A DNA stretch of 64,000 bases, from the NCBI RefSeq assembly GCF_037201975.1, contig NZ_CP147520.1, positions 620,001 through 684,000 of the forward strand, in the 5' to 3' direction. Below the pieces are notes generated by a model. It searched no databases. It had not been told where the DNA came from and worked only from the letters and a program-made list of their open reading frames with translations. The DNA is from Streptomyces sp. TG1A-60 (GTDB taxonomy: Bacteria > Actinomycetota > Actinomycetes > Streptomycetales > Streptomycetaceae). Position 1 is the stretch's first letter, and each line of letters opens with the position of its first letter. A program made the position numbers and the translations under genes. Shown piece after piece: positions 23,554 through 31,673 of this stretch.

Positions 23554-24861
23554 TCAGCACAGGCGGCCGGCGCCCGCGCGGTGGTCGACGAGCCACGGGA
23601 TCGCCCGCGGCGGGTGGACCTGTGTGCGCAGGGTCGGCGTCCAGCCGGCGCCGGACTGCAGGGTCTCCTCGGGGATCTCCGCGTTGTGCACGGCGATCAG
23701 GTCGGTGAGCCTGCCGTTGACGTAGTTGTTCTCGGCGGTCAGCGGCGCCTCCTTCCACTTCTTCAGGATCTTGGCCGCGCTGACCCCCTTCGCCAGCGAG
23801 AAGGCGTTGTCCGTGGCGTGCAGCCGCGACTCGATGCCGATGCCGAAGACGTAGCCGAACGGCTGGTCCTTGGTCACCACGAAGTGGTTGTTGTACGAGT
23901 CGACCTGCCCGAACCGCACGCGCGGGGCCCGCTCGACGATGCCCTCGAAGCGGTTGTGGTGCAGGGTGACCTTGAGCTTGCCGGCGTCGTCCGCGGCGGC
24001 GCTGTCGCTGTTGCCGATCAGCATGGTCTTGTCGTGGTTCTTGAAGGAGTTCCAGGACACGGTGACGTGGTTGGCGCCGCGCACGATGTCGAGCAGGCCG
24101 TCGTGCTGCTGGTAGACCTTGCCGAAGTACTTCGGCAAGGAGCTGTCGGGGTAGCGGCCGTCGGTGAGGGTGTTGTGGTCGACCCACACATGGGTGGAGC
24201 CGTAGACGACGACGCCGTCGTACTCGGAGTTCCAGGCGCCGGTCTTGTTGTCGTCGGTCGGGTCCCACTGCGGGAAGCAGTCGATCGGGGCCTCTATGGT
24301 GAGATTGCGCAGGATGACGTTGTCCACGCCCTTGATCTGCAGGCTGCCGCCGAGGATCCCGGAGTTCTCCCCGACGCCCACGATGGTGGTGTTGGAGGGG
24401 ACGCTCACCCGGATGGCCTTGCCCTGGTTGTCCGCGGACGCGTCCCGCAGGTCCTCCTGCTCCCCGCTGACCGGGGTGTCGTTGCCCCAGACGGCGGGGT
24501 CGTAGTCGGCGAGGTACTGCTGGAAGTCGTACCCCTCGGCCTCGAAGGCCTCGCAGCCCCGGGCCACGGCGTCGATCATCCCCTTGACCTTGATGATCTT
24601 CGGGGCGTCACCGCCGGCCTTCAGGGCGGCCTTGAACTCCTCCCAGGTGGTGACGGTGTGGACGTGCGCGGCGTCGGCGGCCGAGCCGCCCGTCGTGCCC
24701 GTCCCCTGTGAGGCCCAGCCGTCCTTCGCGGCGAGCACCTCACGGCCGAGGTCCCGGCCGCCCGCCTGCGCGGTGGTGCCGGTCAGGGACAGCACCAGGG
24801 CGGTGCATCCGACGAGCGCGGCGGCTCTTACTGTGGCATGCCCATGCCAGTGTGCGTTCAT
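23554..24861 (-). CDS. Secreted pectate lyase, PL1 family
   Basis: 435 residues; ATG 24861 has GAGGAG about 9 nt upstream. A Sec signal peptide (AAALVGCTALVLSLTGTTAQA) is followed by a PL1 beta-helix: GWASQGTGTTGGSAADAAHV, VPSNTTIVGVG, VILRNLTIEAP, THVWVDHNTL, HDGLLDIVRGANHVTVSW and KVTLHHNRFEGIVERAPRVR. The last carries the RxPRxR-type catalytic arginine. The enzyme cleaves de-esterified polygalacturonate by Ca-dependent beta-elimination. It is a close paralogue of the lyase at 32824-34122, sharing HDGLLDI, AMLIGNSDSA-type and TPTLRT segments. It follows the esterase gene at 24896 by 34 nt. Confidence 0.92.
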   Translation of the reverse strand: MNAHWHGHATVRAAALVGCTALVLSLTGTTAQAGGRDLGREVLAAKDGWASQGTGTTGGSAADAAHVHTVTTWEEFKAALKAGGDAPKIIKVKGMIDAVARGCEAFEAEGYDFQQYLADYDPAVWGNDTPVSGEQEDLRDASADNQGKAIRVSVPSNTTIVGVGENSGILGGSLQIKGVDNVILRNLTIEAPIDCFPQWDPTDDNKTGAWNSEYDGVVVYGSTHVWVDHNTLTDGRYPDSSLPKYFGKVYQQHDGLLDIVRGANHVTVSWNSFKNHDKTMLIGNSDSAAADDAGKLKVTLHHNRFEGIVERAPRVRFGQVDSYNNHFVVTKDQPFGYVFGIGIESRLHATDNAFSLAKGVSAAKILKKWKEAPLTAENNYVNGRLTDLIAVHNAEIPEETLQSGAGWTPTLRTQVHPPRAIPWLVDHRAGAGRLC

Positions 24862-24895
24862 GGTGCGGCTCTCCTCAATACAGGACGGGGATGGG

Positions 24896-25708
24896 TCAGG
24901 CGGTGGGCTGGGGCCAGGTGATCCAGGACTCCGGGATGTCGTCGTCCAGCCGGCGCACGTCCCGCGGCGCCAGTACCCGGGTGCGCAGCAGTTCCCGCAC
25001 CGCCAGCCGCGCCACGGCGATCGCGCCGGGCGGGTTGAAGTGCGTGTTGTCCTGCTCGGTCTCGGTCCAGTTGAAGTACTTCTTCGTCTCCTCGACCCCG
25101 AGCTCCTGCCACAGCGCGATCGACAGGGCCTGGATGTCGAGCAGTGCCACGCCCTCCGCCTCGGCAAGGGCCCGCATCGCCGCCGGGTACTGGCCGTGGG
25201 TCGACCGGGCGTTGCCGTTCGCGTCGAACCTGCGGCGCTCCACGGACGTGGCCAGCACGGGGCGCGCGCCACGTGCACGGGCGCCGGCGATGTACAGCCG
25301 CAGGTGGTCCTGGTACGTCGTCCAGGGCTCGGTGTAGCGGGTGGGGTCGTCGGACTTGGCGTCGTTGTGGCCGAACTGGATCAGCAGCAGGTCGCCGGGC
25401 CGGATGGCCGCGAGGATGGCGTCGAGGCGGCCCTCGTCGACGAAGCTCTTCGAACTGCGGCCGTTCACGGCGTGGTTGGAGACCTTCAGGGGCTCGTGGA
25501 GGAAGAACGGCAGTGCCATGCCCCACCCGGTCTCGGGGGCGGCGTCGGCGTACTTCTGGGCAGCGGTGGAGTCACCGGCGATGTAGAGGGTGCGGGTGCG
25601 GCGGGGGCCGCCGTAGGAGGAGGCGGTGGCGTGCGCGGGGGAAGCGGCGGCGACGGGGATGGCGGCGATGAGCGCCGCGGCGGCGACCTGTCTGCGGGTG
25701 AGGGACAT
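24896..25708 (-). CDS. Secreted SGNH hydrolase, rhamnogalacturonan acetylesterase type
   Basis: 270 residues from ATG 25708. It has a signal peptide (RRQVAAAALIAAIPVAAASP, possibly Tat-like). SGNH blocks are visible: block I IAGDSTAAQ with the nucleophile Ser, block II with an NGRSS glycine/asparagine region, block III IQFGHNDAKS and block V DNTHFNPPG with catalytic Asp/His. This pattern and the length fit CE12-type rhamnogalacturonan acetylesterases. It would remove acetyl groups from pectin backbones, working with the CE8 and PL1 enzymes that flank it. Confidence 0.87.
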   Translation of the reverse strand: MSLTRRQVAAAALIAAIPVAAASPAHATASSYGGPRRTRTLYIAGDSTAAQKYADAAPETGWGMALPFFLHEPLKVSNHAVNGRSSKSFVDEGRLDAILAAIRPGDLLLIQFGHNDAKSDDPTRYTEPWTTYQDHLRLYIAGARARGARPVLATSVERRRFDANGNARSTHGQYPAAMRALAEAEGVALLDIQALSIALWQELGVEETKKYFNWTETEQDNTHFNPPGAIAVARLAVRELLRTRVLAPRDVRRLDDDIPESWITWPQPTA

Positions 25709-25792
25709 GGGGGCGGCCTTTCAGGGCGGTGTTTCGGGGTCTTTCGGCAGTGCCTCTTACTTCGGGTGCGGGGGGTTGAGGGGGTGAGGGGT

Positions 25793-25832
25793 GGGCCGGC
25801 GGCGGGGCGCGATCGGTGTCCGCCGCCGGCCC
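25793..25832 (-). terminator. 13-bp perfect hairpin after the binding-protein gene
   Basis: GGGCCGGCGGCGG (25793-25805) pairs with 25820-25832 around 14 nt. It is 38 nt past the stop of the solute-binding-protein gene, where partial termination commonly lets the binding protein exceed distal products. Confidence 0.7.
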
Positions 25833-25870
25833 TGTCCGGTGGGGCGTGGGGGGGAATCAGCGGGCCGGGG

Positions 25871-27226
25871 TCAGCCCTTCTGCTCGTTCCATTCCTTCTG
25901 GGCCTCGTTGAGCTGCTCGGCCATCTTGTCCAGGAAGTCCCTGGCACTCATGTCGCCGAGCAGGACCTTCTGGAAGCTGGGCTCGTTGTCGGCCTTGGAG
26001 ATGGTGTTCCAGTCCGGCAGGTAGTACGGCAGCTGGACGATGGTGGTGGAGCCGTCGTTGAGGGCCTCGGCGGCGAGCTTGGTCGGCTCGGCCTCGGAGA
26101 TCCAGGCGTCCTTGGCGGCTTCCGTGTGGGACGGGATGGCGCCGGCCGACTCGTTCCACTTGGAGTTGGACTCGTGCGAGGCGGCGAACTCGATGAACTT
26201 CCAGGCGGCCTCCTTGTTCTTGGAACTCTTGAACAGGCCGAGACCGTCGACGGGGTTGGAGACCTGCACGCGCTTGCCGCCGGGGCCGGTGGGCTGCGGG
26301 ATGCCGCGGAACTTGTCGGTGCCGAGCGCCTTCACGTGGTCCTGGTAGGAGCCCAGGTTGTGGTTCAGCATTCCGATCGTGCCGGAGTCCCACTGGGCGA
26401 CCATCTTGGTGAAGTCGTTGTTGAGGTCGGCGGCCGGCGTGTACTTCTTGTACAGGTCGGCGTACTTCTCCAGCGCTTCGACGTTCTTCGGGTCGTTGAG
26501 GGTGGTCTTCTCGCCGCCGGCGTCCCAGAAGGACGTGATGCCGGACTGCCCGTACATCGCGTCCAGCGCCTGCGCGATGGAGCCCGCGCCGCCGCGGATG
26601 GTGTAACCGAACTCGTTCTTCTTGACGGCGGTGAGCTTCTCGGCGGCCTCGTAGAACGCGTCCCAGGTGGTGGGCGCGTCCAGGCCCGCCTTGTCGAACA
26701 GGTCGGTGCGGTAGTAGAGGGTGCCGTTGTTCGCGGAGGTCGGGATCGTGAACATGGTGTCGTCGGATCCGCCGGCCACCTTGACCGACTCGACCATGGC
26801 CTCGTTGAGCTTGCCGTCGAGGGAGGACTCGGCCAGGCGGTCTTCCAGCGGCTCCAGCGCGTCCTGCGCCGCGATGCCCGCGAGCATGGCCGCGCCGACG
26901 CCGCCGACGTCGGGCAGGCCGCCGCCCTGGATGGCGGTGTCGTATTTCGACTGCACCTCGGTGGAGGGGATCCCGACGTAGTCGACCTCGATGTCCGGGT
27001 TCGCCTTCTCGAAGTCGGCGATGATCTCCTTCCAGATGTCGGTGCGGACACCGCCGTTGTTGTCCCAGAAGACGATCTTCCCGGTGCCGCTGCCCTCGGC
27101 TCCGTCACCCCCACCGCTGCCGTCGTCGCCGCAGGCGGTGGCGGTCAGGGCGAGCACGGCCCCCAGGGCGACGGCAGCCGACGTCCGGCGCCTTCCTGTG
27201 CTGGTGCTGCGATTGCTGATCTTCAT
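25871..27226 (-). CDS. ABC transporter sugar-binding lipoprotein
   Basis: 451 residues from ATG 27226. A lipoprotein signal (VALGAVLALTATAC) places the lipidated Cys near residue 32, followed by a Gly/Asp/Ser linker. The rest fits the family 1 extracellular solute-binding fold (KIVFWDNNGGVRTDIWKEII; YVGIPSTEVQSKYDTAIQGG; KAGLDAPTTWDAFYEAAEKL). Setting suggests oligogalacturonides, rhamnose- or arabinose-containing oligosaccharides. The two permeases are 7 kb upstream in the same locus. No ATPase gene is present, so the shared MsiK-type ATPase of Streptomyces probably energises it. Confidence 0.9.
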   Translation of the reverse strand: MKISNRSTSTGRRRTSAAVALGAVLALTATACGDDGSGGGDGAEGSGTGKIVFWDNNGGVRTDIWKEIIADFEKANPDIEVDYVGIPSTEVQSKYDTAIQGGGLPDVGGVGAAMLAGIAAQDALEPLEDRLAESSLDGKLNEAMVESVKVAGGSDDTMFTIPTSANNGTLYYRTDLFDKAGLDAPTTWDAFYEAAEKLTAVKKNEFGYTIRGGAGSIAQALDAMYGQSGITSFWDAGGEKTTLNDPKNVEALEKYADLYKKYTPAADLNNDFTKMVAQWDSGTIGMLNHNLGSYQDHVKALGTDKFRGIPQPTGPGGKRVQVSNPVDGLGLFKSSKNKEAAWKFIEFAASHESNSKWNESAGAIPSHTEAAKDAWISEAEPTKLAAEALNDGSTTIVQLPYYLPDWNTISKADNEPSFQKVLLGDMSARDFLDKMAEQLNEAQKEWNEQKG

Positions 27227-27278
27227 TGGTCGGCTCTCTTCTTTCTGGATCCAACGGAGATGTGCGGGTGTGGGGGTG

Positions 27279-29279
27279 TCAGTGCCGGTCGTACGGCGCC
27301 CAGCCGTCCGACCCGTTCAGGTAGCGGGCGACGGTGTACGACCGTGCCTCGGCGTCACTGAGCTGCGGCCGGTCCGCCGTCACGGCCGCGCCGGGCCCGT
27401 AGTTGCCGTACTCGGCGAACCGCGCGTCCCGCCAGGAGAAGCCGCTCATGTCGGTCCACGGCGAGGCCTTGATCGCGGCGGGCAGCTTCGTGTCCCGGAT
27501 CAGCACCTGGGCGATGGCGTCCGGCTGGCCGCCCGGGTGCCAGGGCCGCCCCAGGTGGAACGATCCGGCGGGTGCGTCGCTGAGGATCTCCGACCGGGTG
27601 ATCAGGAACCCGTACGGGTTGTCCTTCCAGGTCGAGGCGGCGGTGATGTAGCCGTTGTTCGTCGCCGATCCCCGGCTCAGCGCCCGTATCACCGACCGCT
27701 CGATGACGGTGGTGGCCCGCCCGTAGACGAAGTCGACGTCGCCCTCGATGTACGAGTCGCGGACGTAGACCCGGCTGACGGTGGTCAGCCTGGGGCTGTC
27801 GGTCATCAGGGTGTCCTGGTTACCCAGGAACGCGGTGTCCTCGAAGACGATCCGGTCGCCGGTCGTCTTCATCGCCAGCGCCTGCTCGCCCTTCAACTCG
27901 TGCGCGGCCTCGTCGAAGTCGTTGCTGAAGGTGAGGTTGCGTGCGGTGACGTCGCTCGCGGCGATCCGGACGGTCGCGCTCCCGGTGGAGCCGCCGTACT
28001 CGGCGGGTGTGTCGTAGACGATGACGGTGTCCGAGCGGTCCTGTCCAGTCCCCCGCAGCACGATCTTCGGCTTGTCCGCGGGAACGAGCACCTTCTCGCG
28101 GTACGTGCCGGGCGCGACCGCGATGGTCACGGGCACGTCGTTGCCGGACGGCACGGCGTCCACGGCCGACTGCACGGTCGGGTACGCCGCGGGGACGTGC
28201 AGCGTCACCGCGTCGCCGATCCGCTTCTGCGGGCCGGAGAAGCGCTTGACCAGCGCGGGGACGGCTGCGGCCGGGTCGAGGCGGTAGTCGTAGAACGCCC
28301 GTGGGTCGAAGGCGTCACCCCGGGTGTCGTGCCGCCCCGTGGTGTTCCTCAGGATCGAGCCGCGCTGCACCAGCTCGGCCGTGGCATCGGCCTGGTGGGG
28401 GTGCTGAACGCCGTCGTAGTAGCTGTTCTCGATGACCATCTCGGTCCTGCCGCGCGCCCAGCTGCCGTAGGTCCACTGCGGGTCGCCGTCGGCCACCTGA
28501 CGGGAGAAGTAGTTGTTGTACAGGTGCGCGTAGGCACAGTTGTCGGCGGACGGATTGCGCTGTTTCGTCCCCGTGAACCAGTTGTGGTCGATGGTGATCT
28601 GCGTCTTGGCGTTGTCCGTCCAGCCGATGCCGAAGGCCTTGTTGTGGTCGGCGAACCGGTTGTAGGAGACGGTGATGTACTCGCTGTCCTTGCGCACGTC
28701 GAGCAGGCCGTCGCCCATGCGCGTGAAGCGGTTGTGATCGATCCAGACGTGGTGGACGGAGTCCATCTGGATGGCGTCGAAGTCGGTGGTCTTGCCGTCC
28801 CAGTCGCCCTTGACGTAGGAGTCCCGGATCGTCAGGTTGCGGATGATGACGTTGTGGGTGCCGGGTTTGAGGTGCAGCTCGCCGTGGACGATCTCGCCGG
28901 TGTCGCCCACGCCGATGACGGTCTTGTCGGACGCCACCACGATGTCCGAGCCGAAGGGTTCGACGGCGATCGAGCCCTTGACGCGGATGACGTACGGTTC
29001 CTCGGCCGCCGCGTACCGGGCCAGCGAGGCCTGGTCGGTGACCGTGACGACCTTGCCGCCCGCCCCTCCGGTGGTGCCGCCGTCGAGGGAGGCGAAGCCG
29101 TGCGGCCGGTCGGTGAAGCGGTCGGCGGTCGTGGTGGCCGGCGTGGTCCGCGCCGTGTCCGCGGTGGGGGCGGCCTTCGCCTCCCCCACCGCCCCCAGGG
29201 CCAGGGCGGCGACCAGGCCGAACACGGCGGCCATGGTTCTGCCGGATCCTGGCAAGCGCTTGCTTCGGAGGTGCGTCAT
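27279..29279 (-). CDS. Secreted bifunctional pectate lyase (PL1) - pectinesterase (CE8)
   Basis: 666 residues; ATG 29279 has GGGAG 5 nt upstream. After a signal peptide (MAAVFGLVAALALGAVGEAKA) residues ~55-350 are a PL1 beta-helix (GASGG-like GGTTGGAGGKVVTVTD, NVIIRNLTIRDSYVKG, HHVWIDHNRF, DGLLDVRKDSEYITVSYNRF, ITIDHNWFTGTKQRNPSADN). Residues ~365-666 are a CE8 domain (VAPGTYREKV, LGNQDTLMTD, IEGDVDFVYGRA, LGRPWHPGG). One secreted polypeptide would de-esterify pectin and cut it. Its N-terminal codons 6-9 contain the palindrome GCAAGCGCTTGC. It is 31 nt downstream of the GH43 gene. Confidence 0.92.
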   Translation of the reverse strand: MTHLRSKRLPGSGRTMAAVFGLVAALALGAVGEAKAAPTADTARTTPATTTADRFTDRPHGFASLDGGTTGGAGGKVVTVTDQASLARYAAAEEPYVIRVKGSIAVEPFGSDIVVASDKTVIGVGDTGEIVHGELHLKPGTHNVIIRNLTIRDSYVKGDWDGKTTDFDAIQMDSVHHVWIDHNRFTRMGDGLLDVRKDSEYITVSYNRFADHNKAFGIGWTDNAKTQITIDHNWFTGTKQRNPSADNCAYAHLYNNYFSRQVADGDPQWTYGSWARGRTEMVIENSYYDGVQHPHQADATAELVQRGSILRNTTGRHDTRGDAFDPRAFYDYRLDPAAAVPALVKRFSGPQKRIGDAVTLHVPAAYPTVQSAVDAVPSGNDVPVTIAVAPGTYREKVLVPADKPKIVLRGTGQDRSDTVIVYDTPAEYGGSTGSATVRIAASDVTARNLTFSNDFDEAAHELKGEQALAMKTTGDRIVFEDTAFLGNQDTLMTDSPRLTTVSRVYVRDSYIEGDVDFVYGRATTVIERSVIRALSRGSATNNGYITAASTWKDNPYGFLITRSEILSDAPAGSFHLGRPWHPGGQPDAIAQVLIRDTKLPAAIKASPWTDMSGFSWRDARFAEYGNYGPGAAVTADRPQLSDAEARSYTVARYLNGSDGWAPYDRH
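29252..29263. promoter_or_regulatory. Palindrome GCAAGCGCTTGC inside the start of the PL1-CE8 gene
   Basis: A perfect 12-bp palindrome with the AAGCGCTT core of LacI/CcpA-type operators. It overlaps codons 6-9 of the gene. A second AAGCGCTT core lies at 36028-36035 upstream of the first permease gene. Confidence 0.4.
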
Positions 29280-29310
29280 TGCGGCTCCCAACAGGCGGGG
29301 TGGTGACGGG

Positions 29311-30831
29311 TTACAGGGGTCTGATCCGGAACTGCGTGAAGGTGGCCGCGCCGGCGTGTCCGGGGCCGGCGGGCGCGAGGGCGAACAGGCCGAGCAGGGC
29401 GCCGACCCAGCGCCACGGGGTGGCGGCGAAGACCTGACCGGAGGGACGTAATCCGTCCCCGACGTCGCAGGAGAAGCGACAGCGGGCACCGACGCCGATC
29501 TCGATGCGCAGCCGGGCCCGGCCCTCGGGCGCCTCCCGGGGGTGCGCGGCGTCCCGTTCCCGCTCGGCGACCGCCTCGGCGAACCGGTGCACCAGACGCA
29601 CGGTCCCGTCCGCGCCCCGCTGGAGCCCGATCCAGCCGAACGCGTCCCCGAGGACCGCGAGTCCGGCGCGCGCGCCCGGCTCCTCGCTGTGGAGACACAG
29701 GTCCACCTCGACCACGCAGGGCGTGCCGGGCAGCCGCTGGGTGAGGACGTGCGGCAGTGTGCGCAGGTCGTGCGCGTCGGCCGAGCGGACACAGATGAGC
29801 CGGAGCCCGTCGCCGGAGTGCTGGGTGGCCCGGCCGTCCTTCGGGTTGGCCGTCCACTGCCACTGACGGCCGTAGCGGCCCCCGGGGAAGTCGTCGTCGG
29901 TGGCGGGCGCGGCGGGCGGCTGCGGCGGCAGGTCGGGCCGCCGGTGTACCGCGACGGGGGCGCCGTCGTCGCCCAGCACCGGCCAGCCGTCCGGGCCCCA
30001 GCGCATCGGCTGGAGGTGGACGACCCTGCCGTAGGCGCCGCGCTGCTGGAAGTGCAGGAACCAGTCCTCGCCGGACGGGGTGCGCACCCAGCCGCCCTGG
30101 TGCGGCCCGTTGACGTCGGTGTCATTCTGCTCCAGGACGATTCTCTCCTCGTACGGCCCGAAGAAGCCGCGCGAGCGGAAGGCACCCTGCCAGCCGGTCT
30201 CCACTCCCCCGGCGGGCGCCAGGATCCAGAACCAGCCGTCGTGCTGGTAGAGCTTGGGCCCTTCGAGGGTGAACCAGCCGGGTATGCGGTCGCCGTCGAC
30301 GATCACCTTGCCCCCGTCGAGGAGTTCGGTGCCGTCGGGGTGCATCCGGTGGCCGGTGAGGCGGTTCTTTATGCCGGAGCGCGACTTGGCCCAGGCGTGC
30401 ACGAGGTACGCCTCGCCGGTCTCGTCGTCCCACAGGGGGCAGGGGTCGATCAGGCCCTTGCCCTCCTTGATGAGGTGCGGGCGGGTCCAGGGTCCCCGGA
30501 TCTCAGGGGCGTTGACCTGGAAGACGCCCTGGTCGGGGTCGCCCCAGAAGATCCAGAAGCGGTCGTCGTGATACCTCAGTGAGGGGGCCCAGACGCCGCA
30601 GTCGTGGCGGGGTTTCGCGAACTCCTTCGCCGGTTCCAGGTGTTGCAGGGCATGCCCGACCAGGGTCCAGTTGACCAGGTCGCGGGAGTGCAGCAGCGGC
30701 AGGCCGGGTGCGCGGCCGAAACTGGAGGCGGTCAGGTAGAAGTCGTCGCCGACGCGGACGACGTCCGGGTCGGACCAGTCGGCGTCGAGGATCGGGTTGC
30801 GGTACGTGACGTCGGTCTGCTCGGCGCTCAC
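29311..30831 (-). CDS. Intracellular glycoside hydrolase, GH43 family
   Basis: 506 residues from GTG 30831, overlapping the previous stop (GTGA). There is no signal peptide. The five-bladed propeller shows the family triad: general base Asp in NPILDADWSDPDVVRVGDDF, the Asp in KGLIDPCPLWDD and general acid Glu in WFTLEGPKLY. The C-terminal ~190 residues are a beta-sandwich module. GH43 enzymes cleave arabinose, xylose or galactose linkages. Here it probably trims imported side-chain oligosaccharides (arabinan/galactan) of rhamnogalacturonan I. Last of the translationally coupled permease-to-GH43 run. Confidence 0.9.
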   Translation of the reverse strand: MSAEQTDVTYRNPILDADWSDPDVVRVGDDFYLTASSFGRAPGLPLLHSRDLVNWTLVGHALQHLEPAKEFAKPRHDCGVWAPSLRYHDDRFWIFWGDPDQGVFQVNAPEIRGPWTRPHLIKEGKGLIDPCPLWDDETGEAYLVHAWAKSRSGIKNRLTGHRMHPDGTELLDGGKVIVDGDRIPGWFTLEGPKLYQHDGWFWILAPAGGVETGWQGAFRSRGFFGPYEERIVLEQNDTDVNGPHQGGWVRTPSGEDWFLHFQQRGAYGRVVHLQPMRWGPDGWPVLGDDGAPVAVHRRPDLPPQPPAAPATDDDFPGGRYGRQWQWTANPKDGRATQHSGDGLRLICVRSADAHDLRTLPHVLTQRLPGTPCVVEVDLCLHSEEPGARAGLAVLGDAFGWIGLQRGADGTVRLVHRFAEAVAERERDAAHPREAPEGRARLRIEIGVGARCRFSCDVGDGLRPSGQVFAATPWRWVGALLGLFALAPAGPGHAGAATFTQFRIRPL

Positions 30832-31673
30832 GGGCTCACCGCCTTCCGGGCGAGGGACGCGGCCTCGTCCCGGCCGAGGCGGCCGTCGGCCACGACGGTG
30901 ACGATCCTGCGGACGACGGTCTCACCGGGCGCGATCGGCAGCCGCTCGTCGTACGCGAGGGACGGCCCCACGCCCGGGTATTCGGCGGTGCGGACGAACC
31001 ACGGGTCCCGGCGGGTCCGCTCCGTGGCCCCGGCGAAGACCAGCGTCCAGGTGGAGCCGGCCAGGGCGAGCCAGTCGGCGCGCCTGCCGTGGACCTCGGC
31101 CTCGCCCTCGGTGTCGGCGGTGAAGACGTCCGGGGCCTCGGATTCCTTGCGGGCCCGCCAGAAGAAGCCGCCGTAGGCCGCGCCCGGGCGACCGTTGGTG
31201 GCGGGGCTGCCCATGGACAGCGGGCCCGGGGTGACGTTGGCGAGGGAGAAGGTGAGATCCAACGCCCAGGCGGAGTCGGTGAGTTCGGTGGCCGCGACCG
31301 TGCGGCGTTCACGCAGCAGCTCGCCTCCCGCGGCCACCCAGCGCAGCTCCTCCACGAAGCCGTCGGGGTCGCGCAGCTGGAAGGTGGTGTGCCGCTGGGA
31401 GCCGTGGTTGTCCAGCTCGGTCGGGCCCTGGTCGCGGACGAAGGTGCGCCCGCCCCAGAAGTTGTACCCCTCGACGTCGGGAACGGCGACACCGACGCCG
31501 AGGTGGTGTGCGTGGTCGGCCGGGCTGAGCTCGGTCACGGCCGTGCCGGCCAGGGTGGTGACAGGGTGCAGGTACGGGCGCGGGGAGAGCCGGGCCGGCA
31601 GCTCGGGTCGGGTGACGTACCGGCCCACCGGTCGGCCCGCGACGCGCAGAACCGCGGTGTCGTTGCTGGTCAT
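30828..31673 (-). CDS. DUF6807 (PmoA-like) protein
   Basis: 281 residues; ATG 31673 overlaps the Gfo/Idh stop. It has the features of the PmoA/DUF6807 family: RPYLHPVTTLAGTAVTE near the N-terminus, a conserved His pair in ADHAHHLGVGVAV, NFWGGRTFVRDQGPTE and a C-terminal LAYDERLPIAPGETV. The family has a galactose-mutarotase-like beta-sandwich and is often next to Gfo/Idh oxidoreductases in carbohydrate loci, but its reaction is not established. It has no signal peptide, so it acts in the cytoplasm. Confidence 0.78.
   Translation of the reverse strand: MTSNDTAVLRVAGRPVGRYVTRPELPARLSPRPYLHPVTTLAGTAVTELSPADHAHHLGVGVAVPDVEGYNFWGGRTFVRDQGPTELDNHGSQRHTTFQLRDPDGFVEELRWVAAGGELLRERRTVAATELTDSAWALDLTFSLANVTPGPLSMGSPATNGRPGAAYGGFFWRARKESEAPDVFTADTEGEAEVHGRRADWLALAGSTWTLVFAGATERTRRDPWFVRTAEYPGVGPSLAYDERLPIAPGETVVRRIVTVVADGRLGRDEAASLARKAVSP

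Noticed and set aside
23332..24711. Plus-strand 459-codon frame opposite the pectate lyase, and similar frames opposite every pectin gene
   Set aside because: Val/Gly/Asp-rich antisense products of beta-helix genes; the minus-strand frames carry catalytic motifs and signal peptides.
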